22,799 nucleotides of DNA from JAQSWP01 sp040255215 (GTDB lineage Bacteria > Pseudomonadota > Alphaproteobacteria > Reyranellales > JAQSWP01). A model generated the notes under the pieces. The model had not been told where the DNA came from. It did no database searches and saw only the letters and a list, made by a program, of their open reading frames with translations. A program made the position numbers and the translations under genes. The DNA is taken from positions 1-22,799 of the forward strand of contig JBDZUM010000064.1 of the NCBI GenBank assembly GCA_040255215.1. Direction: 5' to 3'. This document shows positions 8,127 through 16,219 of the stretch, in pieces (position 1 is the stretch's first letter; each line of letters begins with the position of its first letter).

Positions 8127-9581
8127 GTGCCCGACAGTCCCAGCCGCAACGCCATCGCCGGTCGCAGCGCCTTTCTCGCGGTGATGAAGGAGGAGGGGGT
8201 GCGCCGCATGTTCGGCAATCCCGGCACCACCGAGCTGCCGATCATGCACGCGCTGACCGAGCAGAGCGACATCTCCTACGTGCTGGGCCTGCAGGAATCG
8301 GTGGTCATCGCCATGGCCGACGGCTTCGCCCGCGCCTCGGGCGAGCTCGTCGCCTGCAACGTGCATGTCGCGCCCGGCCTGGGCAATGCCATCGGCACGC
8401 TCTACACCGCCAACGTCTCGGGTACGCCAATGATCGTCACCGCCGGCCAGCAGGAGCAGGGGCACGGGCTGACCGAACCTTTGCTCTACGCGCCGCTGGT
8501 GCCGATCGCGCAGCCGGTGGTCAAATGGGCAGTCGAGGTCAGCCGCATCGAGGATTTGCCGCGCATCATGCGCCGCGCCGCCAAGGTGGCGAAGACGGCG
8601 CCGACCGGGCCGGTATTCATCTCCCTGCCGGGCGACATTCTCAANNNNNNNNNNNNNNNNNNNNNNNNNNNNNNNNNNNNNNNNNNNNNNNNNNNNNNNN
8701 NNNNNNNNNNNNNNNNNNNNNNNNNNNNNNNNNNNNNNNNNNNNGCCGAGGTGCTGACCATGTCGGTCTACAGCCCGGTCGATCCGCTGCCGCCCGACAC
8801 GAAGCTGGTGCAGATCGGCCTGCGCGACTGGGAGATGGGCAAGAACTGGCCGGCCGAGATCGCGCTGCGCGCCGACGTGAGGCAGACCTTGCGCGCGCTG
8901 GTGCCGGCGTTGAAGAAACTGGGCGGCGCCAAGCTAGCCGATGCTGCGGCCGCGTCGCTCAAGGCGCTGGAAGCGCGCAACTGGAGCGCCCAGCGGGCGA
9001 AGAAGGCGGCAGCCGCCGCCGCGCTGGCGACGAAATCGCCGCTGCATCCGGACTGGTTGATGATGCGGCTGTCCGATTCGCTGCCGGCCGACGCCGTGGT
9101 GGTCGACGAGGGGCTGACGACGGCGTTCTCGCTGCTGTCCTTTTACCGCTACCGCGACCGGCATTCCTATTTCGGCAACGTTACCGGCGGCATCGGCTGG
9201 GGCATCGCCGCCGCCGTCGGCATCCAGCTCGCCCTGCCGCAGCGCAAGGTGGTGGCGGTGATCGGCGACGGCAGTGCGATGTACTCCGTACAGGCGCTGT
9301 GGAGTGCCGCGCACTACAAGGCGCCGGTGGTGTTCCTGATCGCCAACAATGGCGGCTACCGCATCATCAAGCAGCGGCTGAAATCCTTCCACGGCAACTC
9401 GACGTTCATCGGCATGGATTTTCAGGACCCGCCGATCGATATGGGCGCGCTGGCGCAGTCCATGGGCGTGCCCGCCACCCGTGTCGCCACCGCCGCCGAA
9501 TTCGATGCGGCGCTGGCGGCGGCAATGAAAAAGACGGATGGACCTTGCGTCATCGAGGCCATGGTCGACCGAACCGTATAG
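8127..9581 (+). CDS. Thiamine-diphosphate enzyme, benzoylformate decarboxylase/acetolactate synthase-like (interrupted by gap)
   Basis: Expected to cleave or join 2-oxo acids at a C-C bond using ThDP and Mg2+. FGNPGTTELP (29-38), the activating E57 in LGLQESVV, and H80 in NVHVAPGLGNAIG align with benzoylformate decarboxylase, H80 corresponding to its His70. After the gap come the C-terminal half and the ThDP motif running from GDGSAMYS to IANN. The segment AEVLTMSVYSP just after the gap aligns with the stretch holding His281 in that enzyme, but with Ser at that place, so the substrate may differ. By this alignment about 100 residues (about 300 bases) are missing where 100 N are shown. Start GTG 8127 is preceded by AGGAG, overlapping the end of the hydrolase gene. 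Confidence 0.9.
   Translation: MPDSPSRNAIAGRSAFLAVMKEEGVRRMFGNPGTTELPIMHALTEQSDISYVLGLQESVVIAMADGFARASGELVACNVHVAPGLGNAIGTLYTANVSGTPMIVTAGQQEQGHGLTEPLLYAPLVPIAQPVVKWAVEVSRIEDLPRIMRRAAKVAKTAPTGPVFISLPGDILXXXXXXXXXXXXXXXXXXXXXXXXXXXXXXXXXXAEVLTMSVYSPVDPLPPDTKLVQIGLRDWEMGKNWPAEIALRADVRQTLRALVPALKKLGGAKLADAAAASLKALEARNWSAQRAKKAAAAAALATKSPLHPDWLMMRLSDSLPADAVVVDEGLTTAFSLLSFYRYRDRHSYFGNVTGGIGWGIAAAVGIQLALPQRKVVAVIGDGSAMYSVQALWSAAHYKAPVVFLIANNGGYRIIKQRLKSFHGNSTFIGMDFQDPPIDMGALAQSMGVPATRVATAAEFDAALAAAMKKTDGPCVIEAMVDRTV
8645..8744. other. Scaffold gap, 100 N
   Basis: Exactly 100 N inside the ThDP enzyme. It replaces the end of the N-terminal domain and most of the middle domain. The true size is likely larger. 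Confidence 0.99.
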
Positions 9582-9590
9582 GAACCCGCC

Positions 9591-10742
9591 ATGACAACGC
9601 CTTTGCTCTTCACCCCGATGCAGTTGCGCGACGTGACCTTGAAGAACCGCGTCGTCGTCGCCCCCATGCACCAGTATTCCGCCGTCAAGGGATTCGCCAC
9701 CGACTGGCATCTGATGAATGCCGGCCGCTATGCCGCCGGCGGCGCAGGCCTTGTGATCATGGAATCGACCAAGGTCGAGCGCCGCGGCTGCGGTACGGTG
9801 GGCGATCTCGGCCTGTGGGACGACGCCTTCGTGCCCGGTCTGAAACGCTGCGTCGACTTCATCAAGGCGCATGGCGCGGTGGCCGGCATCCAGCTCGGAC
9901 ATTCCGGCCGCAAGGCGCGTCGGTCGCGGCCATGGGAAGGTGGCGGTCCGCTGGAGCGCAGCGACGAGATCGACGATTGGGACGCCTGGGAGCTGGTGGC
10001 GCCCTCGGCGCTGGCCGCCCCCAATTCCGATCCGCTGCCGCGCGCGCTCGAGCGGTCCGAGATTCCCGAACTGATCGAGCATTGGCGGCAGGCGGCGCGC
10101 CGCGCCGACGAGGCCGGTTTCGACGTGCTCGAGATCCATGGCGCGCATGGCTATCTGCTGCACGAATTCCTCTCGCCCTTCTCCAACCAGCGCACCGACG
10201 AGTACGGCGGCAGCGAGCTGAACCGCTTCCGGCTGGTGATCGAGATCGCCGAGGCGATCCGTACCGTCTGGCCGGCGACCAAGCCGCTCTTCCTGCGCCT
10301 GTCCTGCGAGGACAATGTCGGCTTCGGCCCCGAGCAGAGCGTCAATCTTGCCCGGCTGGTGAAGACGAAGGGCGTCGACGTCATCGACTGCTCGTCGGGC
10401 GGCATGACCAGCAACCCGGTGGGTGAGGTCGGCTACGGCTACCAGGTGCCCTATGCCGAGAAGATCCGCGCCGAGGCCGATATCATGACCATGGCGGTCG
10501 GCCTGATCGTCCATGCCGACCAGGCCGAAACCATCCTGCAGAAGGGCCAGGCCGACCTGATCGCGCTGGCCCGCGAGATCCTCTACAACCCCAATTGGCC
10601 GATGGATGCGGCGCAGAAGCTGGGGCTGGATCGCGATTTCGCGCTGGTGCCGCCGCCGCAGGCCTACTGGCTGGCCAAGCGCGCCGCCTCGCGCAATCCC
10701 ATCACCCCCTCGACCTTCGGCCGTGGCATCGACGGCGATTAG
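9591..10742 (+). CDS. NADH:flavin oxidoreductase, old yellow enzyme family (YqjM/NamA-like)
   Basis: A 383-residue FMN enzyme of TIM-barrel type that reduces activated C=C bonds with NAD(P)H. Features in order: FTPMQLRDVTLKNRVVVAPM (7-26), QLGHSGRKA (101-109), the substrate-binding His pair H183/H186 in IHGAHGYLLHEFLSPFSN (182-199), TDEYGG (202-207) and the C-terminal phosphate-binding region AVGLIVHADQAE followed by ALAREILYNPNWP. The layout is YqjM-like, but the position of its redox-tuning Cys26 holds His (H27 in APMHQYS), a residue seen there in 2,4-dienoyl-CoA reductase relatives. The start ATG is 9 bases after the ThDP gene stop with AGGAA upstream, so it is cotranscribed. The physiological substrate is unknown. 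Confidence 0.93.
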   Translation: MTTPLLFTPMQLRDVTLKNRVVVAPMHQYSAVKGFATDWHLMNAGRYAAGGAGLVIMESTKVERRGCGTVGDLGLWDDAFVPGLKRCVDFIKAHGAVAGIQLGHSGRKARRSRPWEGGGPLERSDEIDDWDAWELVAPSALAAPNSDPLPRALERSEIPELIEHWRQAARRADEAGFDVLEIHGAHGYLLHEFLSPFSNQRTDEYGGSELNRFRLVIEIAEAIRTVWPATKPLFLRLSCEDNVGFGPEQSVNLARLVKTKGVDVIDCSSGGMTSNPVGEVGYGYQVPYAEKIRAEADIMTMAVGLIVHADQAETILQKGQADLIALAREILYNPNWPMDAAQKLGLDRDFALVPPPQAYWLAKRAASRNPITPSTFGRGIDGD

Positions 10743-10751
10743 CCGCCGCCG

Positions 10752-10813
10752 ACTGGCGATCCTGCCCCGCCATCCCCACATTTCCGGCTGACGCTGGTCC
10801 GCCCAGCGCCAGT
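10752..10813 (+). promoter_or_regulatory. Two mutually exclusive stems just upstream of the sugar dehydrogenase ribosome site
   Basis: ACTGGCG (10752-10758) can pair with CGCCAGT (10807-10813), while CGCTGG (10792-10797) can pair with CCAGCG (10803-10808). The right arms share 10807-10808, so both stems cannot form fully together. GGAGG at 10817-10821 follows. This could be a leader switch or simply chance pairing in GC-rich DNA. Confidence 0.25.
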
Positions 10814-10827
10814 TCCGGAGGTGATCT

Positions 10828-11937
10828 ATGCGCATTCTCGCTCTTGCCTGCATCGCCGCCGCCCTGTCGCTGCCTGCCATGGCGCAGGATCGCACCATCG
10901 ACACCCAGGCCGGCCGCCTGCAAGTCCGCACCATCGCCACCGGGCTGGAGCATCCCTGGGGTGTGGCCGAACTGCCTGATGGCCGGCTGCTGGTCACCGA
11001 GCGTGAAGGCCGGCTGCGGCTGATCGGCACCGACGGCAAGGTCTCCGATCCCATCTCAGGCGTGCCCGACGTCTACGCCTCCGGCCAGGGCGGGCTGCTC
11101 GACGTCACACTGGCGCCGGATTTCGCGCAGAGCGGCATGGTCTATTTCTCCTACGCCGAGGAAGGCCAGGGCGGCGCCTCGACCGCGGTGGCGCGCGGCC
11201 GGCTCGATGGCAATGCCCTGCGCGACGTGCAGGTCGTGTTCCGCCAGGAGCCGAAAGTCTCCGGCGGCAATCATTTCGGCTCGCGCGTCGTCTTCGCGCC
11301 CGACGGCAAGCTGTTCGTCACCACCGGCGAACGCTTCAAGTTCGATCCGGCGCAGGACCTGAACTCGCATCTCGGCAAGGTCATCCGCATCAATCCCGAC
11401 GGCAGCGTGCCGCCGGACAATCCCTTCGTCGGCCGGCGCGATGCGAAGCCCGAAATCTGGTCCTACGGCCATCGCAACATCCAGGGGGCCGCCATCAACC
11501 CGCGCAGCGGCCGGCTGTGGATCAACGAGCACGGCCCGCGCGGCGGCGACGAGGTCAATATTCCCGAGCCCGGCAAGAACTACGGCTGGCCGCTGGTCAG
11601 CTGGGGCAGCCATTATTCCGGCGCGCCGATCCCCGATCCGCCGACCCGTCCCGATCTCGTCGACGCCATCTGGCAGTGGACGCCGGTGATCGCCGTCTGC
11701 GGCATGACCTTCTACGATTCCGACGCCATGCCGCAATGGCGCGGCAACGCCTTCGTCGGCGGGCTGGTCTATCAGGGCATCGTGCGCCTGATCGTCGACG
11801 GCGATCGCGTCACCGGCGAGGAGCGCATCCCGCTCGGCACGCGGGTGCGGGCGGTGCAGCAGGCGGCGGACGGATCGCTGCTGGTGCTGACCGATTCCTC
11901 CTCCGGCGCCGTGCTGCGCCTGTCGCCGGCGCGATGA
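10828..11937 (+). CDS. PQQ-dependent soluble aldose sugar dehydrogenase family protein, periplasmic
   Basis: A 369-residue six-bladed beta-propeller of the YliI/Asd type, expected to oxidise aldoses or other alcohols in the periplasm if PQQ is supplied. A signal peptide is present (MRILALACIAAALSLPAMA, cleavage before Q20). Family motifs: GLEHPWGVAELPDGRLLVTER (39-59), GGLLDVTLAPDF (88-99), GGNHFGSRVVFAPDGKLFVT (147-166), WSYGHRNIQG (211-220) and NEHGPRGGDEVNIPEPGKNYGWP (233-255). The usual PSIAPSG strand reads PVIAVCG. The start has a strong ribosome site (GGAGGTGAT). An 85-base spacer separates it from the ene-reductase, so it may have its own promoter. The stop overlaps the next start by ATGA. 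No PQQ biosynthesis genes are in the window. Confidence 0.9.
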   Translation: MRILALACIAAALSLPAMAQDRTIDTQAGRLQVRTIATGLEHPWGVAELPDGRLLVTEREGRLRLIGTDGKVSDPISGVPDVYASGQGGLLDVTLAPDFAQSGMVYFSYAEEGQGGASTAVARGRLDGNALRDVQVVFRQEPKVSGGNHFGSRVVFAPDGKLFVTTGERFKFDPAQDLNSHLGKVIRINPDGSVPPDNPFVGRRDAKPEIWSYGHRNIQGAAINPRSGRLWINEHGPRGGDEVNIPEPGKNYGWPLVSWGSHYSGAPIPDPPTRPDLVDAIWQWTPVIAVCGMTFYDSDAMPQWRGNAFVGGLVYQGIVRLIVDGDRVTGEERIPLGTRVRAVQQAADGSLLVLTDSSSGAVLRLSPAR

Positions 11938-12938
11938 ACCAGCCGGCGGCCAATCTGCCGGCGCTGGTGCCGCCCGACCGCGCCGAGCTCGATCTGCTGG
12001 TGCGCCAGGCGGCGCGACGCTACTTCGCCGACCGCCATGCCAGGGTTGACGATTTCGTCGCCCGCCATTTCGGCCTGCGCGGCGCTGCCGCCATCCATCG
12101 CCGCGCGCTGGGCTGGGACATCGTCAGGGCGCCGGTCAACCTGGCGCTGGCCGTGCCCGGCATCGGCCTGAAGCTGGCGGCCGCCGGGGCAAAGGCGATG
12201 CGCGCCCATCGCGCCAGCGCCTGGCTCGGCTCGCGCAAGCTGCTGCTCGATACCGCGGTCGGCCGCGAGATCCAGTGGCTCATCATCGCCGACCTGCTCG
12301 AGCTGCCCTGCCAGATGGGCGAGCGCCGCAGCGAGAAGGACGCGCTGCAGGACGCCATCCTCGCCATGCCGCGCATCCAGGAGGCGCTGCGCCTGACCCT
12401 GGCCGAGCTGGGCCGCCATTCCGACGAGCCGGGCTTCCGCCAGAAGCTCGAGGCGGCGATGCTGACCTATGCCGGCACCCGCGCCGCCGCTGCCGAGATC
12501 ACCACCTCGCTGCTGGCGCTCAGCACCGGCGCCGCCGTGCTGCACCAGGCGACACCGGGCATGATGTCGCTCGGTCCTGCACTTGCCGCTGCGCTCGCCA
12601 ACCACGTCGCCATCGCCTCCTTTCCGCTCGGCTCCGCCGTTGGCGGCCTGTGGTTCGGCGCCTTTCCCGCCACCGTGGCGCCCGCTTTGCTGGTCGGCGT
12701 CACCGGCGGGCTGCTGGCGATCGGCGCGGTGGCCGCCGCCTTCGCCGGCATCATAGCCGACCCGTTGCAGCGCAAGCTCGGCATCCACCAGCGCCGCCTG
12801 CACCGGCTGATCGACACGCTGGAGCGCCAGTTCTGCGACGGCGAGGATGCCGCCTTCACCGCCCGCGACCCCTACGTCGCCCGCCTGGTAGAGCTGTTCG
12901 ACCTTCTGGCCGGCGCCGCCCGCCTGGCGCGCGGCTAA
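11934..12938 (+). CDS. Predicted membrane protein, possibly DUF6635-like
   Basis: A 334-residue protein of unknown function. The N-terminal 65 residues are polar, with RHFGLRGAAAIHRRALGWDI (44-63). A hydrophobic stretch follows at about 66-86, then a charged middle region (100-185), then a long Ala/Gly-rich hydrophobic block (about 189-275) that could hold three or four membrane segments, and a basic amphipathic C-terminus. The N-terminal pattern reminds me of DUF6635 proteins of alphaproteobacteria, but I hold that assignment loosely. Its ATG overlaps the sugar dehydrogenase stop by ATGA, so the two are translationally coupled, which is the only clue to its role. Confidence 0.75.
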   Translation: MNQPAANLPALVPPDRAELDLLVRQAARRYFADRHARVDDFVARHFGLRGAAAIHRRALGWDIVRAPVNLALAVPGIGLKLAAAGAKAMRAHRASAWLGSRKLLLDTAVGREIQWLIIADLLELPCQMGERRSEKDALQDAILAMPRIQEALRLTLAELGRHSDEPGFRQKLEAAMLTYAGTRAAAAEITTSLLALSTGAAVLHQATPGMMSLGPALAAALANHVAIASFPLGSAVGGLWFGAFPATVAPALLVGVTGGLLAIGAVAAAFAGIIADPLQRKLGIHQRRLHRLIDTLERQFCDGEDAAFTARDPYVARLVELFDLLAGAARLARG

Positions 12939-12968
12939 ACCCACGCGAATCAAGCCGCTATCGCCCCA

Positions 12969-13004
12969 TTGCCCCGGTAAACGCCGATATACTAAGCTAG
13001 CTTA
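12969..13004 (+). promoter_or_regulatory. marR-emrAB promoter region with palindromic operator candidate
   Basis: A perfect 12-base palindrome, TAAGCTAGCTTA (12993-13004), lies 33 bases before the marR start and shares a base with TATACT (12988-12993), a near-consensus -10 element. An alternative reading is TTGCCC (12969-12974), 18 bases, TAAGCT (12993-12998). In both cases the palindrome covers the promoter core, as expected for the operator of a MarR-type repressor acting on its own operon. Confidence 0.6.
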
Positions 13005-13037
13005 CGAACGGCCGGGGACGGGCCGGCAGAGGAAACC

Positions 13038-13499
13038 ATGGTTCGCGACACGCTGGGATTTTTGCTGCACGACGGCGCGCGGCTGATGCGCCGCGACTTC
13101 GAGCAGCGCGCCCGCGATCTGGGCATGACCCGCGCCCAGTGGTCCGTGCTCGCGCATCTTTCGCGCTGCGAGGGCATCAACCAGGCGGGGCTGGCCGACA
13201 TTCTCGACGTCGCGCCGATCACCTTGGGGCGCACGCTCGATCGCATGCAGAAAGCGGGCTGGATCGAGCGTCGCGCTGTCGACGGCGACCGCCGCGCCCG
13301 CGCGCTCTATCTCACCGACAGGGCCCGCCCGGTGCTGGCCCGCGTCTTCCGCCTCGGCCGCCAGACCCGGCTGCGCACCATGGCCGGCTTCAGCCCGGCC
13401 GAGCGCGAGGCGCTGATGGCGATGCTGCTGCGCATCCGCGCCAATCTTTCCGACAACGGCGGCAAGCGCGCGCGCAACGGTGCGGGAGCGGCCCGATGA
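13038..13499 (+). CDS. MarR-family transcriptional regulator (EmrR-like)
   Basis: A 153-residue winged-helix DNA-binding protein, probably a dimeric repressor relieved by small aromatic or drug-like ligands. The winged helix runs from about residue 35 to 95: LGMTRAQWSVLAHLSRCEGINQAGLADIL, recognition helix APITLGRTLDRMQKAGW, then the wing RRAVDGDRRARALYLT with the DxRxR-type pattern of MarR proteins. AGAGGAAAC precedes the ATG. It is the first gene of an operon with emrA (ATGA overlap) and emrB, and a palindrome lies at its promoter, so autorepression of the pump operon is the likely role. Confidence 0.92.
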   Translation: MVRDTLGFLLHDGARLMRRDFEQRARDLGMTRAQWSVLAHLSRCEGINQAGLADILDVAPITLGRTLDRMQKAGWIERRAVDGDRRARALYLTDRARPVLARVFRLGRQTRLRTMAGFSPAEREALMAMLLRIRANLSDNGGKRARNGAGAAR

Positions 13500-14545
13500 A
13501 GCGTTACCGCATGGCGCTGATGGCGCTGGTTCTGCTGGCCGGCGGCGGTGTCGCCGCCTGGGTGCTGCTGGGCGGCGGCCGCTACGTCGAGACCGACAAC
13601 GCCTACGTCAAGGCGGTGCGCATCCAGATCAGCCCGGAGATCTCCGGCCGCGTCGCCGAAGTGCTGGTCGAGGAGAACCAGCTGGTCGAGCGCGGCCAGG
13701 ACCTGTTCCGCATCGACGACGAGACGTTGCGCATCGCGCTTGCCCGCGCCGACGCCGAGCTGGCGCTGATCCGCGATCAGATCGACGCCATGCGCGCGGC
13801 CCTGCGGCAGAACGCCGAGGAGCAGAAGCAGGAGGAGGCCAACGTCGAATTCGCCCGCCGCGAGTTCGAGCGCCAGTCGCAGCTGGTCGAGCGCAAGGTC
13901 GCCGCCCAGGCGCGGCTCGACGAGGCCCGCACCCGCCTCGACGTGTCGATCCAGCGCGTCGCGGTGCTGAAGCAGGAGGCCGGCAAGCTGCTGGCCGATC
14001 TCTCGGGCCAGCCCGACATCAAGGCCGAGGACCATCCGCGCTACCGCATCGCCTGGCAGGCGCGCAACCAGCTCGAGCTCGACCTGCGCCGCGCCGTGGT
14101 GCGGTCGCCCACCCGCGCCATCGTCGGCCGGCTCGACCAGATCCGCCGCGGCGGCTACGTGCGCGCCGGCATGCCGGCCCTCAACCTGGTCGGCGTCGAG
14201 GAGATCTGGGTCGAAGCCAATCTCAAGGAATCGCAGCTCACCCGCGTGCGCGCCGGCCAGCCCGTGACCTTCACCGTCGACGCCTATCCCGGCGTCGAGT
14301 GGCAGGCCACGGTCGACAGCGTCAGCCCCGCCACCGGCGCGGAGTTCTCGATCCTGCCGCCGCAGAACGCGACGGGGAACTGGGTCAAGGTGGTGCAGCG
14401 CGTGCCGGTGCGGCTCGCCATCAAGGCCGATCCCGGCAAGCCGCCGCTGCGCATGGGCATGAGCGCCATCGTCACCATCGACACCGGCGAGACCGGCGCC
14501 GCCGCCCAGACTCCTGACAACCCCGCCGCTTCCGGAAAGCGCTGA
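13496..14545 (+). CDS. emrA: HlyD/EmrA-family membrane fusion protein
   Basis: The periplasmic adaptor of a three-part efflux pump, linking the inner-membrane EmrB transporter to an outer-membrane channel. It has 349 residues: one N-terminal anchor helix (about 6-27), the family motif YVETDNAYVKA (30-40), a lipoyl-like half (VRIQISPEISGRVAEVLVEENQLVERGQDLFRID, 41-74), a charged coiled-coil hairpin (about 80-200), then the second lipoyl half and a beta-barrel domain (IWVEANLKESQLTRVRAGQPV, about 237-257). PPQNATGNWVKVVQRVPVRL near the end is a strong EmrA mark. The start overlaps the marR stop by ATGA. No outer-membrane TolC-type gene is in the window. Confidence 0.93.
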   Translation: MKRYRMALMALVLLAGGGVAAWVLLGGGRYVETDNAYVKAVRIQISPEISGRVAEVLVEENQLVERGQDLFRIDDETLRIALARADAELALIRDQIDAMRAALRQNAEEQKQEEANVEFARREFERQSQLVERKVAAQARLDEARTRLDVSIQRVAVLKQEAGKLLADLSGQPDIKAEDHPRYRIAWQARNQLELDLRRAVVRSPTRAIVGRLDQIRRGGYVRAGMPALNLVGVEEIWVEANLKESQLTRVRAGQPVTFTVDAYPGVEWQATVDSVSPATGAEFSILPPQNATGNWVKVVQRVPVRLAIKADPGKPPLRMGMSAIVTIDTGETGAAAQTPDNPAASGKR

Positions 14546-14547
14546 GC

Positions 14548-16047
14548 ATGGCCGAGCGCCCGGCCGGCAACCCGCTCGCCGTCACCGCGGCGGTGATGGT
14601 GCCGGCGGTGATGTACGCGCTCGACACCACCATCGCCAACGTCGCCCTGCCGCACATGCAGGGCTCGCTGTCGGCGACGCACGACCAGGTCGCCTGGGTG
14701 CTGACCTCCTACATCGTCGCCTCGGCCATCATGACGGCGCCGACCGCCTGGCTGGCCGCCCGCTTCGGCCGGCGCAACTATTTCACCGTCGCCGTGGTCG
14801 GCTTCACTCTGGCCTCGGTGCTGTGCGGCGCCGCCCAGAGCCTCGAGCAGATTGTCGCCTTCCGCATCATGCAGGGCATATTCGGCGCCTCGCTGATCCC
14901 GCTGTCGCAGTCGATCCTGCTCGACACCTACCCGCCCGAACGCCACGGCAGCGCCATGGCGATGTGGGGGGTCGGCGTCATGATCGGGCCGATCCTGGGC
15001 CCCACGCTGGGCGGCTACCTGACCGAGCTCTACGGCTGGCGCTACGTCTTCTACATCAACCTGCCGATCGGCGTGCTGAGCGTCATCGGCATCCTGCTGG
15101 CGGTGCGCGAGCACGCCGACAACCGGCGCTTTCCCTTCGACCTGACCGGCTTCGCCCTGCTCAGCGTCGCCGTCGGCTCGTTCCAGCTCATGCTCGATCG
15201 CGGCGAGGGCGAGGACTGGTTCGTCTCGACCGAGATCAGGATCGAGGCCATCGTCGCCGGCACCGCCTTCGCCATGTTCGTCGTGCATTCGCTGACCGCC
15301 GCGCGCCCCTTCGTGTCGCTGGCGCTGTTCCGCGACCGCAATTTCGTGCTCGGCACCATGCTGATGTTCCTGGTCGGGCTGCTGCTCTATTCCGTCATGG
15401 CGCTGCTGCCGCCCTTCCTGCAGCACCTCAAGGACTATCCGGTGATGGCGATCGGCGAGCTGATCGCCCCGCGCGGGGTCGGCACCATGCTGGCCATGCT
15501 GATCGTCGGCCGCCTGGTCGCCCGCATCGATCCGCGCGCCTTCATCCTGGTTGGCCTGCTGATCGCCGCGGCCGCGACGCACGACATGACGACCTTCACC
15601 CTGGAAGTCAGCTTCACCCACTTGCTGATCAACGGCTTCGTCCAGGGCTTCGGGCTGGGGCTGATCTTCGTGCCGCTGACCACCATCACCTTCTCGACCT
15701 TGGCGTCGTCGCTGCGCACCGAAGGCACCGGCATCTACGCATTGCTGCGCAATCTCGGCAGCTCGATCGGCATCTCGATGGTGGTGGCCGTGCTGACGCG
15801 CCAGACCGAGGCCAGCGCCATCGAATTGTCGTGGCGCGCCAATTTCGACGCCGAACAGATCAGAGAGACCCTGATGGCCGGCGGCGCCAGCGTCGACCGG
15901 CTGCAGGCCATCACCGTGATCTACGACGAGCTGATGCGCCAGGCGGCGATGATCGCCTACCTCAACGACTTCCAGCTCGTCTTCTGGCTCACTTTGGTGC
16001 CGATCCCGCTGGTGTTTTTGATTCGCCGGCGGCGGGCGTATGGGTGA
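14548..16047 (+). CDS. emrB: MFS transporter, DHA2 (EmrB/QacA) family, 14 transmembrane segments
   Basis: A proton-driven inner-membrane drug exporter of 499 residues. TM1 carries the DHA2 signature LDTTIANVALP (about 20-30); motif A lies in AARFGRRNYF, and motif C in GVGVMIGPILGPTLGG, the antiporter mark. WRYVFYINLPIG is the usual sequence before TM6. The C-terminal half holds the further helices up to a basic tail RRRRAYG. It starts 2 bases after the emrA stop with GGAAAG upstream and would work with EmrA. The gene is the last of high-GC character before the AT-richer islet. No convincing terminator follows. Confidence 0.94.
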   Translation: MAERPAGNPLAVTAAVMVPAVMYALDTTIANVALPHMQGSLSATHDQVAWVLTSYIVASAIMTAPTAWLAARFGRRNYFTVAVVGFTLASVLCGAAQSLEQIVAFRIMQGIFGASLIPLSQSILLDTYPPERHGSAMAMWGVGVMIGPILGPTLGGYLTELYGWRYVFYINLPIGVLSVIGILLAVREHADNRRFPFDLTGFALLSVAVGSFQLMLDRGEGEDWFVSTEIRIEAIVAGTAFAMFVVHSLTAARPFVSLALFRDRNFVLGTMLMFLVGLLLYSVMALLPPFLQHLKDYPVMAIGELIAPRGVGTMLAMLIVGRLVARIDPRAFILVGLLIAAAATHDMTTFTLEVSFTHLLINGFVQGFGLGLIFVPLTTITFSTLASSLRTEGTGIYALLRNLGSSIGISMVVAVLTRQTEASAIELSWRANFDAEQIRETLMAGGASVDRLQAITVIYDELMRQAAMIAYLNDFQLVFWLTLVPIPLVFLIRRRRAYG

Positions 16048-16184
16048 GCCAAGTGAATTCTTGTGGCGAACGACACTGAGGCAATGACCGTCTAAGTTCT
16101 ACGATTTGTCCGTAATAGACTGATCCGAAAGATATTTTCGGCTCTTGTCGTGGACAATGAGATTTGAACTTTCGTTGGAGGCCG
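16048..16184. other. Non-coding left edge of the AT-richer islet
   Basis: No coding sequence is supportable between emrB and the promoter at 16185. G+C content falls at once compared with emrB. The only structure seen is CCGAAA-GATAT-TTTCGG (16125-16141), a 6-pair hairpin with a 5-base loop and no U-tract, which could at most be a weak terminator for emrB. Confidence 0.6.
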
Positions 16185-16213
16185 TTGACCTACGGTTGTA
16201 CGGTCCCTAGATT
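16185..16213 (+). promoter_or_regulatory. Sigma70-like promoter directly upstream of the structured RNA
   Basis: TTGACC (16185-16190, 5 of 6 to the -35 consensus), exactly 17 bases, then TAGATT (16208-16213, 4 of 6 to the -10 consensus). The predicted start of transcription, 6-8 bases further, falls at about 16219-16221, two to four bases before the closing stem of the RNA fold. No plus-strand protein gene follows, which makes an RNA product the simplest reading. Confidence 0.6.
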
Positions 16214-16219
16214 CAAAAG

